Shown in pieces: positions 1-7,595 of a stretch of 8,892 bases of DNA; position 1 is the stretch's first letter, and each line of letters opens with the position of its first letter. The stretch covers positions 1 to 8,892 of the forward strand of contig JALWLM010000532.1 of the NCBI GenBank assembly GCA_027084145.1, in the 5' to 3' direction. Made by a program: the position numbers and the translations under genes. The DNA is from Crocinitomicaceae bacterium. Lineage in GTDB: Bacteria > Bacteroidota > Bacteroidia > Flavobacteriales_D > Crocinitomicaceae. The notes under the pieces are model-generated. The model was not told the origin of the DNA. It saw only the letters and a list, made by a program, of their open reading frames with translations, and ran no database searches.

Positions 1-2
1 TC

Positions 3-233
3 AAAGGTCTCCTCAGGGCCACCCGATATAAGAAGAGCCAGATTTCTGCAAGGGACAGGCGGGAAAACATAAGGGGGTTTTTCGAAGCAATCGATGAAAT
101 AGAAGTGGAGGGAACAGTTCTCCTGGTGGACGATGTTATTACCACGGGCTCCACGATGGCAGAAGCCAGCGATGTCCTGTACAGAGCTGGCCATAAGAAG
201 GTCGTGGGTATCACGGCTGCCGGAAAAGTGTAA
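3..233 (+). CDS. comF: ComF family phosphoribosyltransferase, C-terminal part (5' end outside window)
   Basis: This is the last 76 residues of a ComF-like protein, open from the left edge to TAA at 231-233. Codons 39-51 carry the PRPP-binding loop of type I phosphoribosyltransferases (VLLVDDVITTGST, bases 117-155): a hydrophobic strand, two acidic residues and the TTGST loop. Just before it, the pattern T-R-Y-K-K-S-Q followed by R-x-x-N-I-x-G-F-F matches the Q...R..N..F stretch typical of ComF proteins. The family is linked to DNA uptake in competent bacteria, but in most species its exact reaction is unknown. The N-terminal zinc-finger half is not in view, so another family member with the same fold cannot be fully excluded. 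GC content is about 53%, clearly higher than the operon to the right, so this gene probably represents the host backbone. No T-rich terminator follows it. Confidence 0.82.
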   Translation, partial: KGLLRATRYKKSQISARDRRENIRGFFEAIDEIEVEGTVLLVDDVITTGSTMAEASDVLYRAGHKKVVGITAAGKV

Positions 234-283
234 GCCCGCCTCCCCCATCAATCTTAATAATTCATATCAATCCCCTGTTCCTC

Positions 284-310
284 GGGTTCGGCCCCTCCGG
301 GGCCGGGCCT
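284..310. other. GC-rich 12-bp hairpin without T-tract
   Basis: Bases 284-295 pair with 299-310 around a TCC loop (296-298). Nine pairs are G-C and three are G-T wobbles; the inner seven (289-295 with 299-305) are all perfect G-C. The hairpin lies 50 bases after the comF stop, a normal place for a terminator, but no run of T follows on either strand (the + strand continues GTAAAAGATA). It could be a factor-assisted terminator or 3'-end stabiliser of the comF transcript, a copy of a dispersed palindromic repeat, or a structure in a leader RNA. The structure itself is certain from the bases; the role is not. Confidence 0.6.
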
Positions 311-404
311 GTAAAAGATATAAGTCCATACATGGCAAAAAACACTTCCATCAAAAAATTCCCACAGACAGACAGGCATGGAGACCCATACTTTATTTAA
401 TCAG

Positions 405-433
405 ATTACAGTGGATTCAGGAGGCTGTAAAAT
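405..433 (+). promoter_or_regulatory. Possible weak sigma70-like promoter for the operon
   Basis: ATTACA (405-410, four of six bases matching TTGACA) and TAAAAT (428-433, five of six matching TATAAT) are separated by 17 bases, the preferred spacing. Transcription would start near 440 and leave an untranslated leader of about 80 bases before the helicase ATG. Such matches arise easily by chance in AT-rich DNA. The only support beyond the motif is position: it lies in the only long gap upstream of the operon. If the host is not a sigma70-type bacterium, this call fails. Confidence 0.22.
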
Positions 434-521
434 TGTTTCTGTTAAAATCGATGTTTGTTGTGAGGGATGGGATGTTCGAGTGCAGGAGCGGTAAGATTAA
501 GCCTTTTTAAAAGTGTAGATA

Positions 522-3500
522 ATGAGCAAGAATAAAATAGCTCCAAATATCATAGACAACAGCCAGGGGCGAGAACTCATTAGAGTGATAAAAGATCAGC
601 TCAAAAAATCAAAAGAAGCAAAATTTGCCATAGGATATTTCTTTCTATCTGGTTTTAATCTAGTAAAAGATGATTTTCCTGAAAACATCGAACGGATTCC
701 ATTCTTAAAATTAGTAATTGGAAATGAAACAACATACCCTACGAAAGAAGAACTGGTTACAGGATATAATTTAAGAGAACTTCTTAAGCAGAAAATGATT
801 GAGGACTTGCAGAAAACAAAACTTACTGAAGAACAGATAAACCAACTAAAAGAACTAAAGGAATTTATAGCTAGAAACATAATTGATGTAAAACTGTTTG
901 AAAAGTCGCGATTGCATGCAAAATTATATTTATTTCTAACAAAACCAGAAGAGGCATACGGATCCCCGGGTCTTGCGGTAGTTGGTTCTTCTAACTTTAC
1001 TGCTGAAGGACTGACCAAAAATAAAGAATTAAATGTTCTACTGACTTCGAGAGAGGAGGTACTTTATCTCAATGGGTGGTTTGATACACTTTGGGAAGAA
1101 GCCATTGAATTTAGAGAAGATTTATTGAAAGTGATCGATCTATCTGGAGTGCTGCCGGATAGTCCTTATCCCAAAATTGGCCAACTCATAGATCCACAAA
1201 CTTTGTTTAAATATTTGGTCTATAGATGGTTTGAGGGGCGTGTTCTTAACTTATTAAAAAGAGACATCCTTATGGAATTTCAACTGGTTGGTGTGGTGAA
1301 TGCGACAAATATAATGAACTTCTATAATGGTGTTATTCTGGCTGATTCTGTAGGACTTGGAAAGAGTTTTATGGCTGGTGCAATAATCGAAGAATTCCTG
1401 AATAAAAAACATCCAACATGGGTAAGAGAAAACAAAGAACCAGCAGTTTTGCTTATTTTACCTCCTTCAATAATCCCCCAATGGGAAGAATTATTAACAA
1501 GTGGCTATTACTTTTTGGAAGAAAATATTAAGAAGAACATCAAAAATGCAGATAATCACAAGATATACGAGATATATGATGGGCAAGGAGAACATTTAAT
1601 TGGCAAAATTATGTTTTTATCTCTCGGTATTTTCCAGAATATGAAGGAAGCGGAATTAAAAAGGTTAGCTGAAGAATTTGACCTTTATATTATAGACGAA
1701 GCCCATAAATATAGAAACAGAAATACGAATAGATGGAAGAATATCAGAAAGTTGCAGAAGAAGGACGACGGATTTCCTAACAAATTTTTGCTTCTCACTG
1801 CTACACCACTTAATAACTCAATAGAAGATATTTTTAATCTGATAAGACTATTTACAGATGATACGTTTGCTCCATTCAGAATCAAGGGCATCCCGATAAC
1901 AGAACTAATAAAAAAATATAGAGCTTTGAAGAAAGAACTTCAGAAAAAAAATGATGATAGAATTAAGAAAGAACTTAAGAAAGTCGCTACAGAAATTAAA
2001 CAAAAAATTCTGGATGAAATCATGGTTCTCAGAACTAGAAAATATATTATGGAACAATTCAAGGATTTAAAAATCAATGGAAAACCGCTAATATTCAAGG
2101 ATCCAAAACCTTACAGTTTAGACTATTCTCCTTTTTACACAACGAAGTACAGAAGACTTATCAAAACAGTAGAAGAAAACTTTGAAAAAATTGTATTTGA
2201 ATACACGAAACTTTATGGCACCAGATATGTTGTTTTTGAAGAGGAAACGATTGATGAAGAGGAAGGGAAGAAGCATTATATAGAGGTTGCAGACCTATTC
2301 AAATTACTTTTGGGAAAAAGACTTGAGAGTGGGATATATTCATTTGAAACAACACTTAAGAGAATTTACGAAAAAGAAAAGATATTCTACACTTTGTTTA
2401 AAAGCCAAATGGATTCAATTTTAACTCATGAACATTTAAAAGATCTAATAAGGGCATCAGCTGAGAAAGCCGGGATAGATAAGGAACTTGAGGAGATACA
2501 AGAAGAATATAACATTGAGGAGGAAAATCAAGAGACATGGTTTGATAGGGTTGTCAGAATACTCCTTGAATACGCAGAAGAGCTGAAAGAAGAGGGGAAA
2601 GATTATACCGAGATAGAACTTTTGAAATTAGGACTTAGAAAGGTGCTTGATAATTTAGAGAATGATCTAAAAGCAATGGACAATATCTTCTCAGAACTGG
2701 ATAGGTTAAAAGAAATGGAAAGCGGAGAGTATAAAGTCATTGGGAAAATTCCAAGGCAGCTCGAAGATATTATAGCTCTTCCTATTTACTCTTATAAAGA
2801 CGAACCCAAACTTGAAGCTCTAAAACAGATTTTAGGTAACCTTTCCTTTAAATCCGAAGCCTTAAAGGATGCTCCTTTATTGAATGGTAAAAAGATACTT
2901 ATATTTACTCAGTACAAAGATACTGCATATTATTTGTATCATAATCTTCTGCATTGGATAGAGAATGAGACAAATCTCCACACATGGCTTAAAGACCCTG
3001 AGAGGAATAGAATTAAAATTGGACTTGTAACAGGAGATACTGACACTTCTACAAAAATCAATTACCTGAAGAGATTTGCTCCGCAAGCAAATAATGGATT
3101 CGAAGAAGTTAGAAAATTTGGAGAAATAGAAATACTTATTTCAACCGATGCCCTTAGTGAGGGTGTTAATCTTCAGGATGCCGACGCTGTAATAAATTAT
3201 GATCTACCTTGGAACCCAATGGTAATAGTTCAGCGGGTAGGAAGGGTAAATAGAATCGGCAATGAAAAAGATGTACATGTGGTAAACTATATTCCTTCTG
3301 ATGAAATTGAGGTTATTGTTGGAGTTTTAAGAAAACTAAAAGAAAAAATTAGAGATATAACTTTAATAGTTGGCAAAGATGTTAAAATCTTAACTCCTGA
3401 TGAAGAAATAAGTATTGAAACATTTGGAGAGAAAATAAAAGATATTTCAAAACTCTCGGTTACAGAACTTGAACAATATGGCATTTCAGAGGATTTCAAG

Positions 3501-4196
3501 CAATTCATTCCCGGAGGAATTCCCCCTGAACAGTTAGATGAGTATAAGCTTTTGAACATTGTTCAATATGAGCTTGGATATTCGGTAGAAGACTTTGAAG
3601 ATGTAAGGAATATGAAGGGTGGCCCTTACTACTCATTCATAAACGGTGAGGATAGAGTAATAAGTATCTACGAGTTCTACCGCGGTAAATATAAGATAAT
3701 GAAAAAGATTATGAGTATCTCAAAGAATGGAGAAATTAAATACGAAACACCTCTTGTTTTTCTCAATCTCATTAAAAGAAGACAGAAAAGCCCGCAGAAA
3801 ATAGAAGCCGCAATAGAAAATCTGAAGAAGATGAAGGAGGAAACTGAGAGAATAGTTGAGGAGCTTAAAGAAAAATATCAGCAGGAACAAAAAGGATTCC
3901 TGTATAATCTTTATAATGCCCTTCTGGTTGAAAGAGCAAAAGCGGCAGAAATTAAAAGAGAATTTAAGATAGTTATGACAGCATTACAGACAATACCATA
4001 TTATCTCTATTCACGGGAGGTCAAACCACTTCTTACAGAGAAAGGACTCATTGAAATGAGCAGGGACAATGTAATCATAAAAGACTTCAAAGGAACCGTT
4101 GAAACTCTTTATCAATTTTTCCGGGAAAAAGGGCTTACTGATATAGAATCTCTGAAAACCAGAGTAAAACATGTGGGGTGGTATTATGAAATCTGA
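522..4196 (+). CDS. PLD-nuclease / SNF2-like helicase fusion protein
   Basis: This 1224-residue protein is the likely DNA-translocating and cutting subunit of a modification-based defence system. Residues about 15-175 form a PLD-type nuclease domain: HAKLY with H132 and K134, then GSSNFT with N158 and KNKEL with E169, the H-x-K...N...E set of PLD nucleases such as BfiI. Residues about 250-440 are the first RecA-like lobe: FQL (Q254), Walker A DSVGLGKS (275-282), DEAH (392-395) and TATPLNN (426-432). Residues about 786-925 are the second lobe: IFTQY (794-798), STDALSEGVNLQ (874-885) and QRVGRVNR (904-911). Between the lobes lies a charged, mostly helical insertion of about 350 residues, with MVLRTRK at 501-507 as in SNF2-like proteins. 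The C-terminal part is unassigned, with a coiled coil near 1092-1125. An in-frame TAG at 516-518 makes ATG 522 the first possible start, and the PLD fold begins right after it. No good ribosome binding site precedes it. The gene overlaps the methyltransferase. DrmD of DISARM is the closest analogue I can name, but the fused PLD domain differs from the DrmD architecture I know. Confidence 0.9.
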   Translation: MSKNKIAPNIIDNSQGRELIRVIKDQLKKSKEAKFAIGYFFLSGFNLVKDDFPENIERIPFLKLVIGNETTYPTKEELVTGYNLRELLKQKMIEDLQKTKLTEEQINQLKELKEFIARNIIDVKLFEKSRLHAKLYLFLTKPEEAYGSPGLAVVGSSNFTAEGLTKNKELNVLLTSREEVLYLNGWFDTLWEEAIEFREDLLKVIDLSGVLPDSPYPKIGQLIDPQTLFKYLVYRWFEGRVLNLLKRDILMEFQLVGVVNATNIMNFYNGVILADSVGLGKSFMAGAIIEEFLNKKHPTWVRENKEPAVLLILPPSIIPQWEELLTSGYYFLEENIKKNIKNADNHKIYEIYDGQGEHLIGKIMFLSLGIFQNMKEAELKRLAEEFDLYIIDEAHKYRNRNTNRWKNIRKLQKKDDGFPNKFLLLTATPLNNSIEDIFNLIRLFTDDTFAPFRIKGIPITELIKKYRALKKELQKKNDDRIKKELKKVATEIKQKILDEIMVLRTRKYIMEQFKDLKINGKPLIFKDPKPYSLDYSPFYTTKYRRLIKTVEENFEKIVFEYTKLYGTRYVVFEEETIDEEEGKKHYIEVADLFKLLLGKRLESGIYSFETTLKRIYEKEKIFYTLFKSQMDSILTHEHLKDLIRASAEKAGIDKELEEIQEEYNIEEENQETWFDRVVRILLEYAEELKEEGKDYTEIELLKLGLRKVLDNLENDLKAMDNIFSELDRLKEMESGEYKVIGKIPRQLEDIIALPIYSYKDEPKLEALKQILGNLSFKSEALKDAPLLNGKKILIFTQYKDTAYYLYHNLLHWIENETNLHTWLKDPERNRIKIGLVTGDTDTSTKINYLKRFAPQANNGFEEVRKFGEIEILISTDALSEGVNLQDADAVINYDLPWNPMVIVQRVGRVNRIGNEKDVHVVNYIPSDEIEVIVGVLRKLKEKIRDITLIVGKDVKILTPDEEISIETFGEKIKDISKLSVTELEQYGISEDFKQFIPGGIPPEQLDEYKLLNIVQYELGYSVEDFEDVRNMKGGPYYSFINGEDRVISIYEFYRGKYKIMKKIMSISKNGEIKYETPLVFLNLIKRRQKSPQKIEAAIENLKKMKEETERIVEELKEKYQQEQKGFLYNLYNALLVERAKAAEIKREFKIVMTALQTIPYYLYSREVKPLLTEKGLIEMSRDNVIIKDFKGTVETLYQFFREKGLTDIESLKTRVKHVGWYYEI
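4174..4181 (+). promoter_or_regulatory. Ribosome binding site that decides the methyltransferase start
   Basis: GGGGTGGT lies inside the end of the helicase gene. Its GGGGTG part can pair with the anti-Shine-Dalgarno CACCUCC region (one G-U pair in place of A-U) and sits 6 bases before ATG 4186. The earlier in-frame ATG at 4171 has only AAAACCAGAGTAAAAC before it and no such site. I therefore chose 4186 over 4171. Confidence 0.6.
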
Positions 4197-7100
4197 AGTA
4201 AGAAAACTAATAGAAAAAAGCTTGAAAGATTACAAAATAAAGACAATCAAGATTTCGAATAAAGAATATACTCTTTATATTGTTCCAGAACTCAGCGATG
4301 AAGATCTCAATATTTTTGAAGGGTTTTTGCTTGTTGATACAAAAAGTAAATCAGAATTATCTTTCCTTAAAGGCAAATACAAACCACCTGTAAGCGGATA
4401 TGCTCCGAGAATTGGATTGATATTCTACGATGGACGTCTTCTCATAAAAGATTACAGGCGAAACAGACATATCATAAGAACATTACATAAAATCAACAAA
4501 ACCTTCATCAATAAACTTAAGAAAGCTTTAACCGAGCCAACAGAGGAGAACTTCAATAAATTATTTGATAGAACAGATGTTATTGATGAATTCTATGAAC
4601 TCTTCAAAAAATCAAGAGAATATCTGCTGAAAAATATATCTGGTATTACAGAAGAAGAAAAGAGAGAGGAATTTGTTGATAACTTCATGATGCAGATGCT
4701 CACCCTATGGTATTTGCAGGAAAGAGAATTTTTCAATAAGGATAAAAACTATTTTATTACCAAGTTTAAAGAACTAAAACAGAAAAAGTTCGGTAATGAG
4801 TTCAAAAATTATTACGAATTTTTAACCTACTTCTTTGATAAGATAAGCAATAACATTGGCAAGCAGTATTATAAAGACGATAAAGTTGGAAAAGTTGTAG
4901 TTGTTGGCCCTGCTGTCTTCATAAACGGAGAGCAGAAAAAAGCCATATCTATCCCTGATAAATGCTTCTACAAAGATGGAATGACAGATATTTTGATTAA
5001 CACCCCTCCTAAAAAGGTAGGCGATGAAGTTCCGCTCTTAAATCTATTTGAAAGCAGAGACTGGACTGAAGGAAATATTGATGAGTTTGTGCTTGGTGCA
5101 CTTTATGAAAAACTGATGACTTATGACAGAAGAAAAAAGACAGGATCCTATTACACGCCGGAAGAAATAACCTCATATATCTGCAAAAATACAATAGAGC
5201 CATATCTTGTGGACAAAATAAATGAGAGATTCAGAAAGAGGTTTGAGACAATAGATCAAGTAATCGAGAGCAACGATAAGGATATCCTCTTATATCTTTT
5301 TGAGCAACTGAAAGAAATAAAGATTCTCGATCCCGCCGTTGGTTCGGGACATTTTCTTGAAAGCGCTATAAATGTACTTCTCAGCGTCTATGAAAAGATA
5401 TGGGAGAAAGCCAAAGAAATTGGATTAAGGAAGGGTTTTACCATTCTTGCATCAAATGAGAGGGGGGAAATTGAAGAGATTGAGCTCTTGAGCATTAGCG
5501 ATGAGGAAAGGTTTAATCTTCTTGTAAAATTCTTTATCATCCTTTCAAAGAACATCTATGGAGTAGATATAAATCCCTCCGCCCTTAAGGTTGCAAGAGC
5601 AAGGCTGTTTCTGACATTAGCAAAGCATTTCAAGGTGGGCAAGGAAAAGGATATCTTCGTTAGATTTCCAAATGTTCATTTTAACTTAAGAACAGGCAAT
5701 TCTCTTATCGGTTATGTGAAACCCGGTGAAGAAAGACCGAAATCTCCAACTCTATTTGATTTTGTAAAAGAGGAAAGAGCAGATTATGTTGTTGAAAAAA
5801 TTAAAGTTGTTGCTGAACTAAAACCATATCTTGAAAAGATAGCAAGAAACCTGAAGATAGATGGGAATATTGTAAAAGAAGTGGAAATGCTTAATGAGAT
5901 ACTTTCAAAGAAGAGCATTGACTGGAACGACTTCGAGAAGGTTTTAAGAACAAAAGAAAGACTCATAAAAATTCTCATAGCATCCCTTAACTCCCAATAT
6001 GCCGTACCCTTGAACGAACTTTTAAAAGAAATTACAGATTTATTCAATCAAAAGCTGGATGAAAAGTTTGCCGAAGAGCATAATATTGACCTTGATAAAC
6101 TCAAAAAAGCGAAATCACTTCCCTGGGAAAGAAAAATGTTCCACTGGTTCTTTGAGTTCCCTGAGGTATTTTTGGATAAAGGTGGTTTTGATGTGGTTGT
6201 AGGGAACCCACCATATGGCAGATTGAAACAACTAATTGAAGACAAAAATGAAAAGGATTTATTTTCTTCAGTTTATAGAAAACTTTATTTCTATCAAGCA
6301 GGAAATCTGAATTTGTATAAGCTGTTTTTAGAGAGAAGCTATCATTTAATTAAAGACAATGGCTACTTTTCAATGATATTTCCTTCATCATTTTTGGGAG
6401 AGAACGACTCTAAAAGCCTAAGAAAATTGTTTTTTGAAAATGCAAAAGTAAAGAGGATTCTTGAATTTCCAGAGAAAACCCGGGTTTTCGTAGGCAACAC
6501 ACAGGCAGTTTGCATCCTATTCTACACTAAAAGAACAATAGAAGACTACCTCATTAAAATAAAAACAAATATAGGCAGGGAAGAAAAAACTGCCCTTTCG
6601 TCCCTTGAATTTTTAGAGATAAAGAAAAGTGAACTAAAATCATTAACCGGCAAAGATTACAGAATACCTCTGTTTTATAATCCCAAAATAGAGTGGGAAA
6701 TTCTGAAGCACATTTCAAAATACCCGCCATTTAAAGGCATTGATAAGATTCCGCCAGTTGGCGAGATAGGAGAGGGACATTTACACGAAACATCTGACAA
6801 AGAATTTATGAGCAATGAGTCAGGAGATGATTTACTTATCAAAGGGATACATCTTGATAGATATTTTGTAAATCTTGATCCGAATGGACCAAAACCACGG
6901 TGGATTGTGAATAAGGAAAAGTTTTTTGAGAAAAAGCCAGAGGCAAGAGTGATTGCAGGACAAAAGAAAATAATTGGCAGGAATACAATAAACAAAGCTT
7001 CAAAGCCGCGGCTTAGGTTTGCGCCGCTGGGGAAAGGATATGTAATAACGAATGCGATAAAGTTTATCATTGAGTTAGATGAAGGAGTAAATCCTAATTT

Positions 7101-7593
7101 CCTGATTACACTTTTGAATTCAACGATACTCAATTGGAGATTTGAATTGTTCTCGCTACAGAACAATATAAGAAATTACGAAATAGAGTCCCTTCCCATT
7201 CCTCGAATCTCCAAAGACGAGCAAAAACCATTTACGATCCTCGCCAAATACATGCTTTTCCTCAAGCAATACCAAAACTACTTCGCAAAGGAGGACAATC
7301 ATCTCAGGTACATCATTGACTACTTTGACAACCTCATAGATTGCCTTGTTTACGAACTATATCTTGGTGATGTTGTAAAGATTCCCATACGGCAATTCAT
7401 TGAGAATAAACTTGTAGATATAGACCTTCCTAAAAACCTTCTTGAAGTGCCTGAAAAAGATAGAGAAAAATTGCTTGAGAGGATTAAAGAAGTATTTGGA
7501 AAGCTTGAAAATTACAAGAAGTTAAATGAAAATCTTTATCTTATTAAACTGCACCCATGGGTTAAAACGATATATGAATCACTAGGAGGATAA
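4186..7593 (+). CDS. Adenine-N6 DNA methyltransferase, Eco57I/COG1002/PglX-like
   Basis: This 1135-residue enzyme should transfer a methyl group from S-adenosylmethionine to adenine N6 in a specific DNA site. Residues 1-160 contain GYAPRIGLIFYDGRLLIKDY (71-90), resembling the pre-methylase region of type IIG and PglX-like proteins; I see no clear PD-(D/E)xK nuclease motif there. A helical linker with FMMQMLTLWYLQE follows. The catalytic domain has TGSYYTP (319-325), SAM-binding motif I DPAVGSGHF (382-390), the acidic residue D461 in YGVDINPSA, LRTGNSLIG, and the catalytic NPPY (674-677) preceded by FHWFFEFPEVF. A helical insertion of about 150 residues separates LRTGNSLIG from NPPY. Residues about 850-1010 look like a target-recognition domain, ending near SLPIPRI (1002-1008). 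The start at 4186 gives an 11-base overlap with the helicase, and the ATPase ATG follows the stop by 2 bases. Order and domains recall DrmMI next to DrmD, or the methylase half of a type ISP enzyme. The methyltransferase call is firm; the site it recognises cannot be read from sequence. Confidence 0.93.
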   Translation: MKSEVRKLIEKSLKDYKIKTIKISNKEYTLYIVPELSDEDLNIFEGFLLVDTKSKSELSFLKGKYKPPVSGYAPRIGLIFYDGRLLIKDYRRNRHIIRTLHKINKTFINKLKKALTEPTEENFNKLFDRTDVIDEFYELFKKSREYLLKNISGITEEEKREEFVDNFMMQMLTLWYLQEREFFNKDKNYFITKFKELKQKKFGNEFKNYYEFLTYFFDKISNNIGKQYYKDDKVGKVVVVGPAVFINGEQKKAISIPDKCFYKDGMTDILINTPPKKVGDEVPLLNLFESRDWTEGNIDEFVLGALYEKLMTYDRRKKTGSYYTPEEITSYICKNTIEPYLVDKINERFRKRFETIDQVIESNDKDILLYLFEQLKEIKILDPAVGSGHFLESAINVLLSVYEKIWEKAKEIGLRKGFTILASNERGEIEEIELLSISDEERFNLLVKFFIILSKNIYGVDINPSALKVARARLFLTLAKHFKVGKEKDIFVRFPNVHFNLRTGNSLIGYVKPGEERPKSPTLFDFVKEERADYVVEKIKVVAELKPYLEKIARNLKIDGNIVKEVEMLNEILSKKSIDWNDFEKVLRTKERLIKILIASLNSQYAVPLNELLKEITDLFNQKLDEKFAEEHNIDLDKLKKAKSLPWERKMFHWFFEFPEVFLDKGGFDVVVGNPPYGRLKQLIEDKNEKDLFSSVYRKLYFYQAGNLNLYKLFLERSYHLIKDNGYFSMIFPSSFLGENDSKSLRKLFFENAKVKRILEFPEKTRVFVGNTQAVCILFYTKRTIEDYLIKIKTNIGREEKTALSSLEFLEIKKSELKSLTGKDYRIPLFYNPKIEWEILKHISKYPPFKGIDKIPPVGEIGEGHLHETSDKEFMSNESGDDLLIKGIHLDRYFVNLDPNGPKPRWIVNKEKFFEKKPEARVIAGQKKIIGRNTINKASKPRLRFAPLGKGYVITNAIKFIIELDEGVNPNFLITLLNSTILNWRFELFSLQNNIRNYEIESLPIPRISKDEQKPFTILAKYMLFLKQYQNYFAKEDNHLRYIIDYFDNLIDCLVYELYLGDVVKIPIRQFIENKLVDIDLPKNLLEVPEKDREKLLERIKEVFGKLENYKKLNENLYLIKLHPWVKTIYESLGG
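7584..7589 (+). promoter_or_regulatory. Strong ribosome binding site of the ATPase gene
   Basis: AGGAGG is a perfect Shine-Dalgarno core, 6 bases before ATG 7596 and overlapping the last codons of the methyltransferase gene. It is the best ribosome binding site in the operon and suggests that the third protein is made efficiently in its own right from the shared transcript. It also supports a bacterial-type translation start. Confidence 0.85.
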
Positions 7594-7595
7594 AA

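Larger units (their letters stand above)
234..521. other. Spacer between comF and the defence operon; no convincing gene
   Basis: This 288-base stretch holds no convincing gene. It begins GC-rich and becomes AT-rich to the right, so the composition change between comF and the operon falls here. It contains a strong hairpin (284-310), a short repeat of the unit ACAG around 364-375, and a weak promoter-like pair (405-433). Two tiny ATG-started ORFs exist: 332-400 (22 codons, beginning MAKNTSIKKF) and 378-494 (38 codons, beginning METHTLFNQI and ending in a Cys-Cys-containing stretch). Neither has a good ribosome binding site and I recognise neither. They overlap in different frames, so they could be chance ORFs, a leader peptide, or the remains of one frameshifted gene. 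A longer open frame from 133 runs out of frame through comF and is rejected as a gene. Confidence 0.6.

Noticed and set aside
284..310. Hairpin as an intrinsic terminator of comF, or as the T-arm of a tRNA.
   Set aside because: No T-run follows it on either strand. The stem has a 3-base loop instead of the 7-base T-loop, and no cloverleaf can be built around it.
133..510. A 125-codon open frame on the + strand running through the comF end and the spacer.
   Set aside because: It overlaps the ComF PRPP-loop region in another frame, has a low-complexity Arg/Pro-rich start and no recognisable domain. The ComF frame is clearly the real one.
960..970. GGATCCCCGGG, a BamHI-SmaI string like that in common cloning-vector polylinkers.
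   Set aside because: It is in frame and encodes Gly-Ser-Pro-Gly within a normal PLD domain, between the HAKLY and GSSNFT motifs. No other polylinker sequence flanks it, so it is not vector contamination.
4171..4185. ATG 4171 as the methyltransferase start.
   Set aside because: It has no ribosome binding site and would add only five residues (MWGGI). The GGGGTG site fits ATG 4186 instead.
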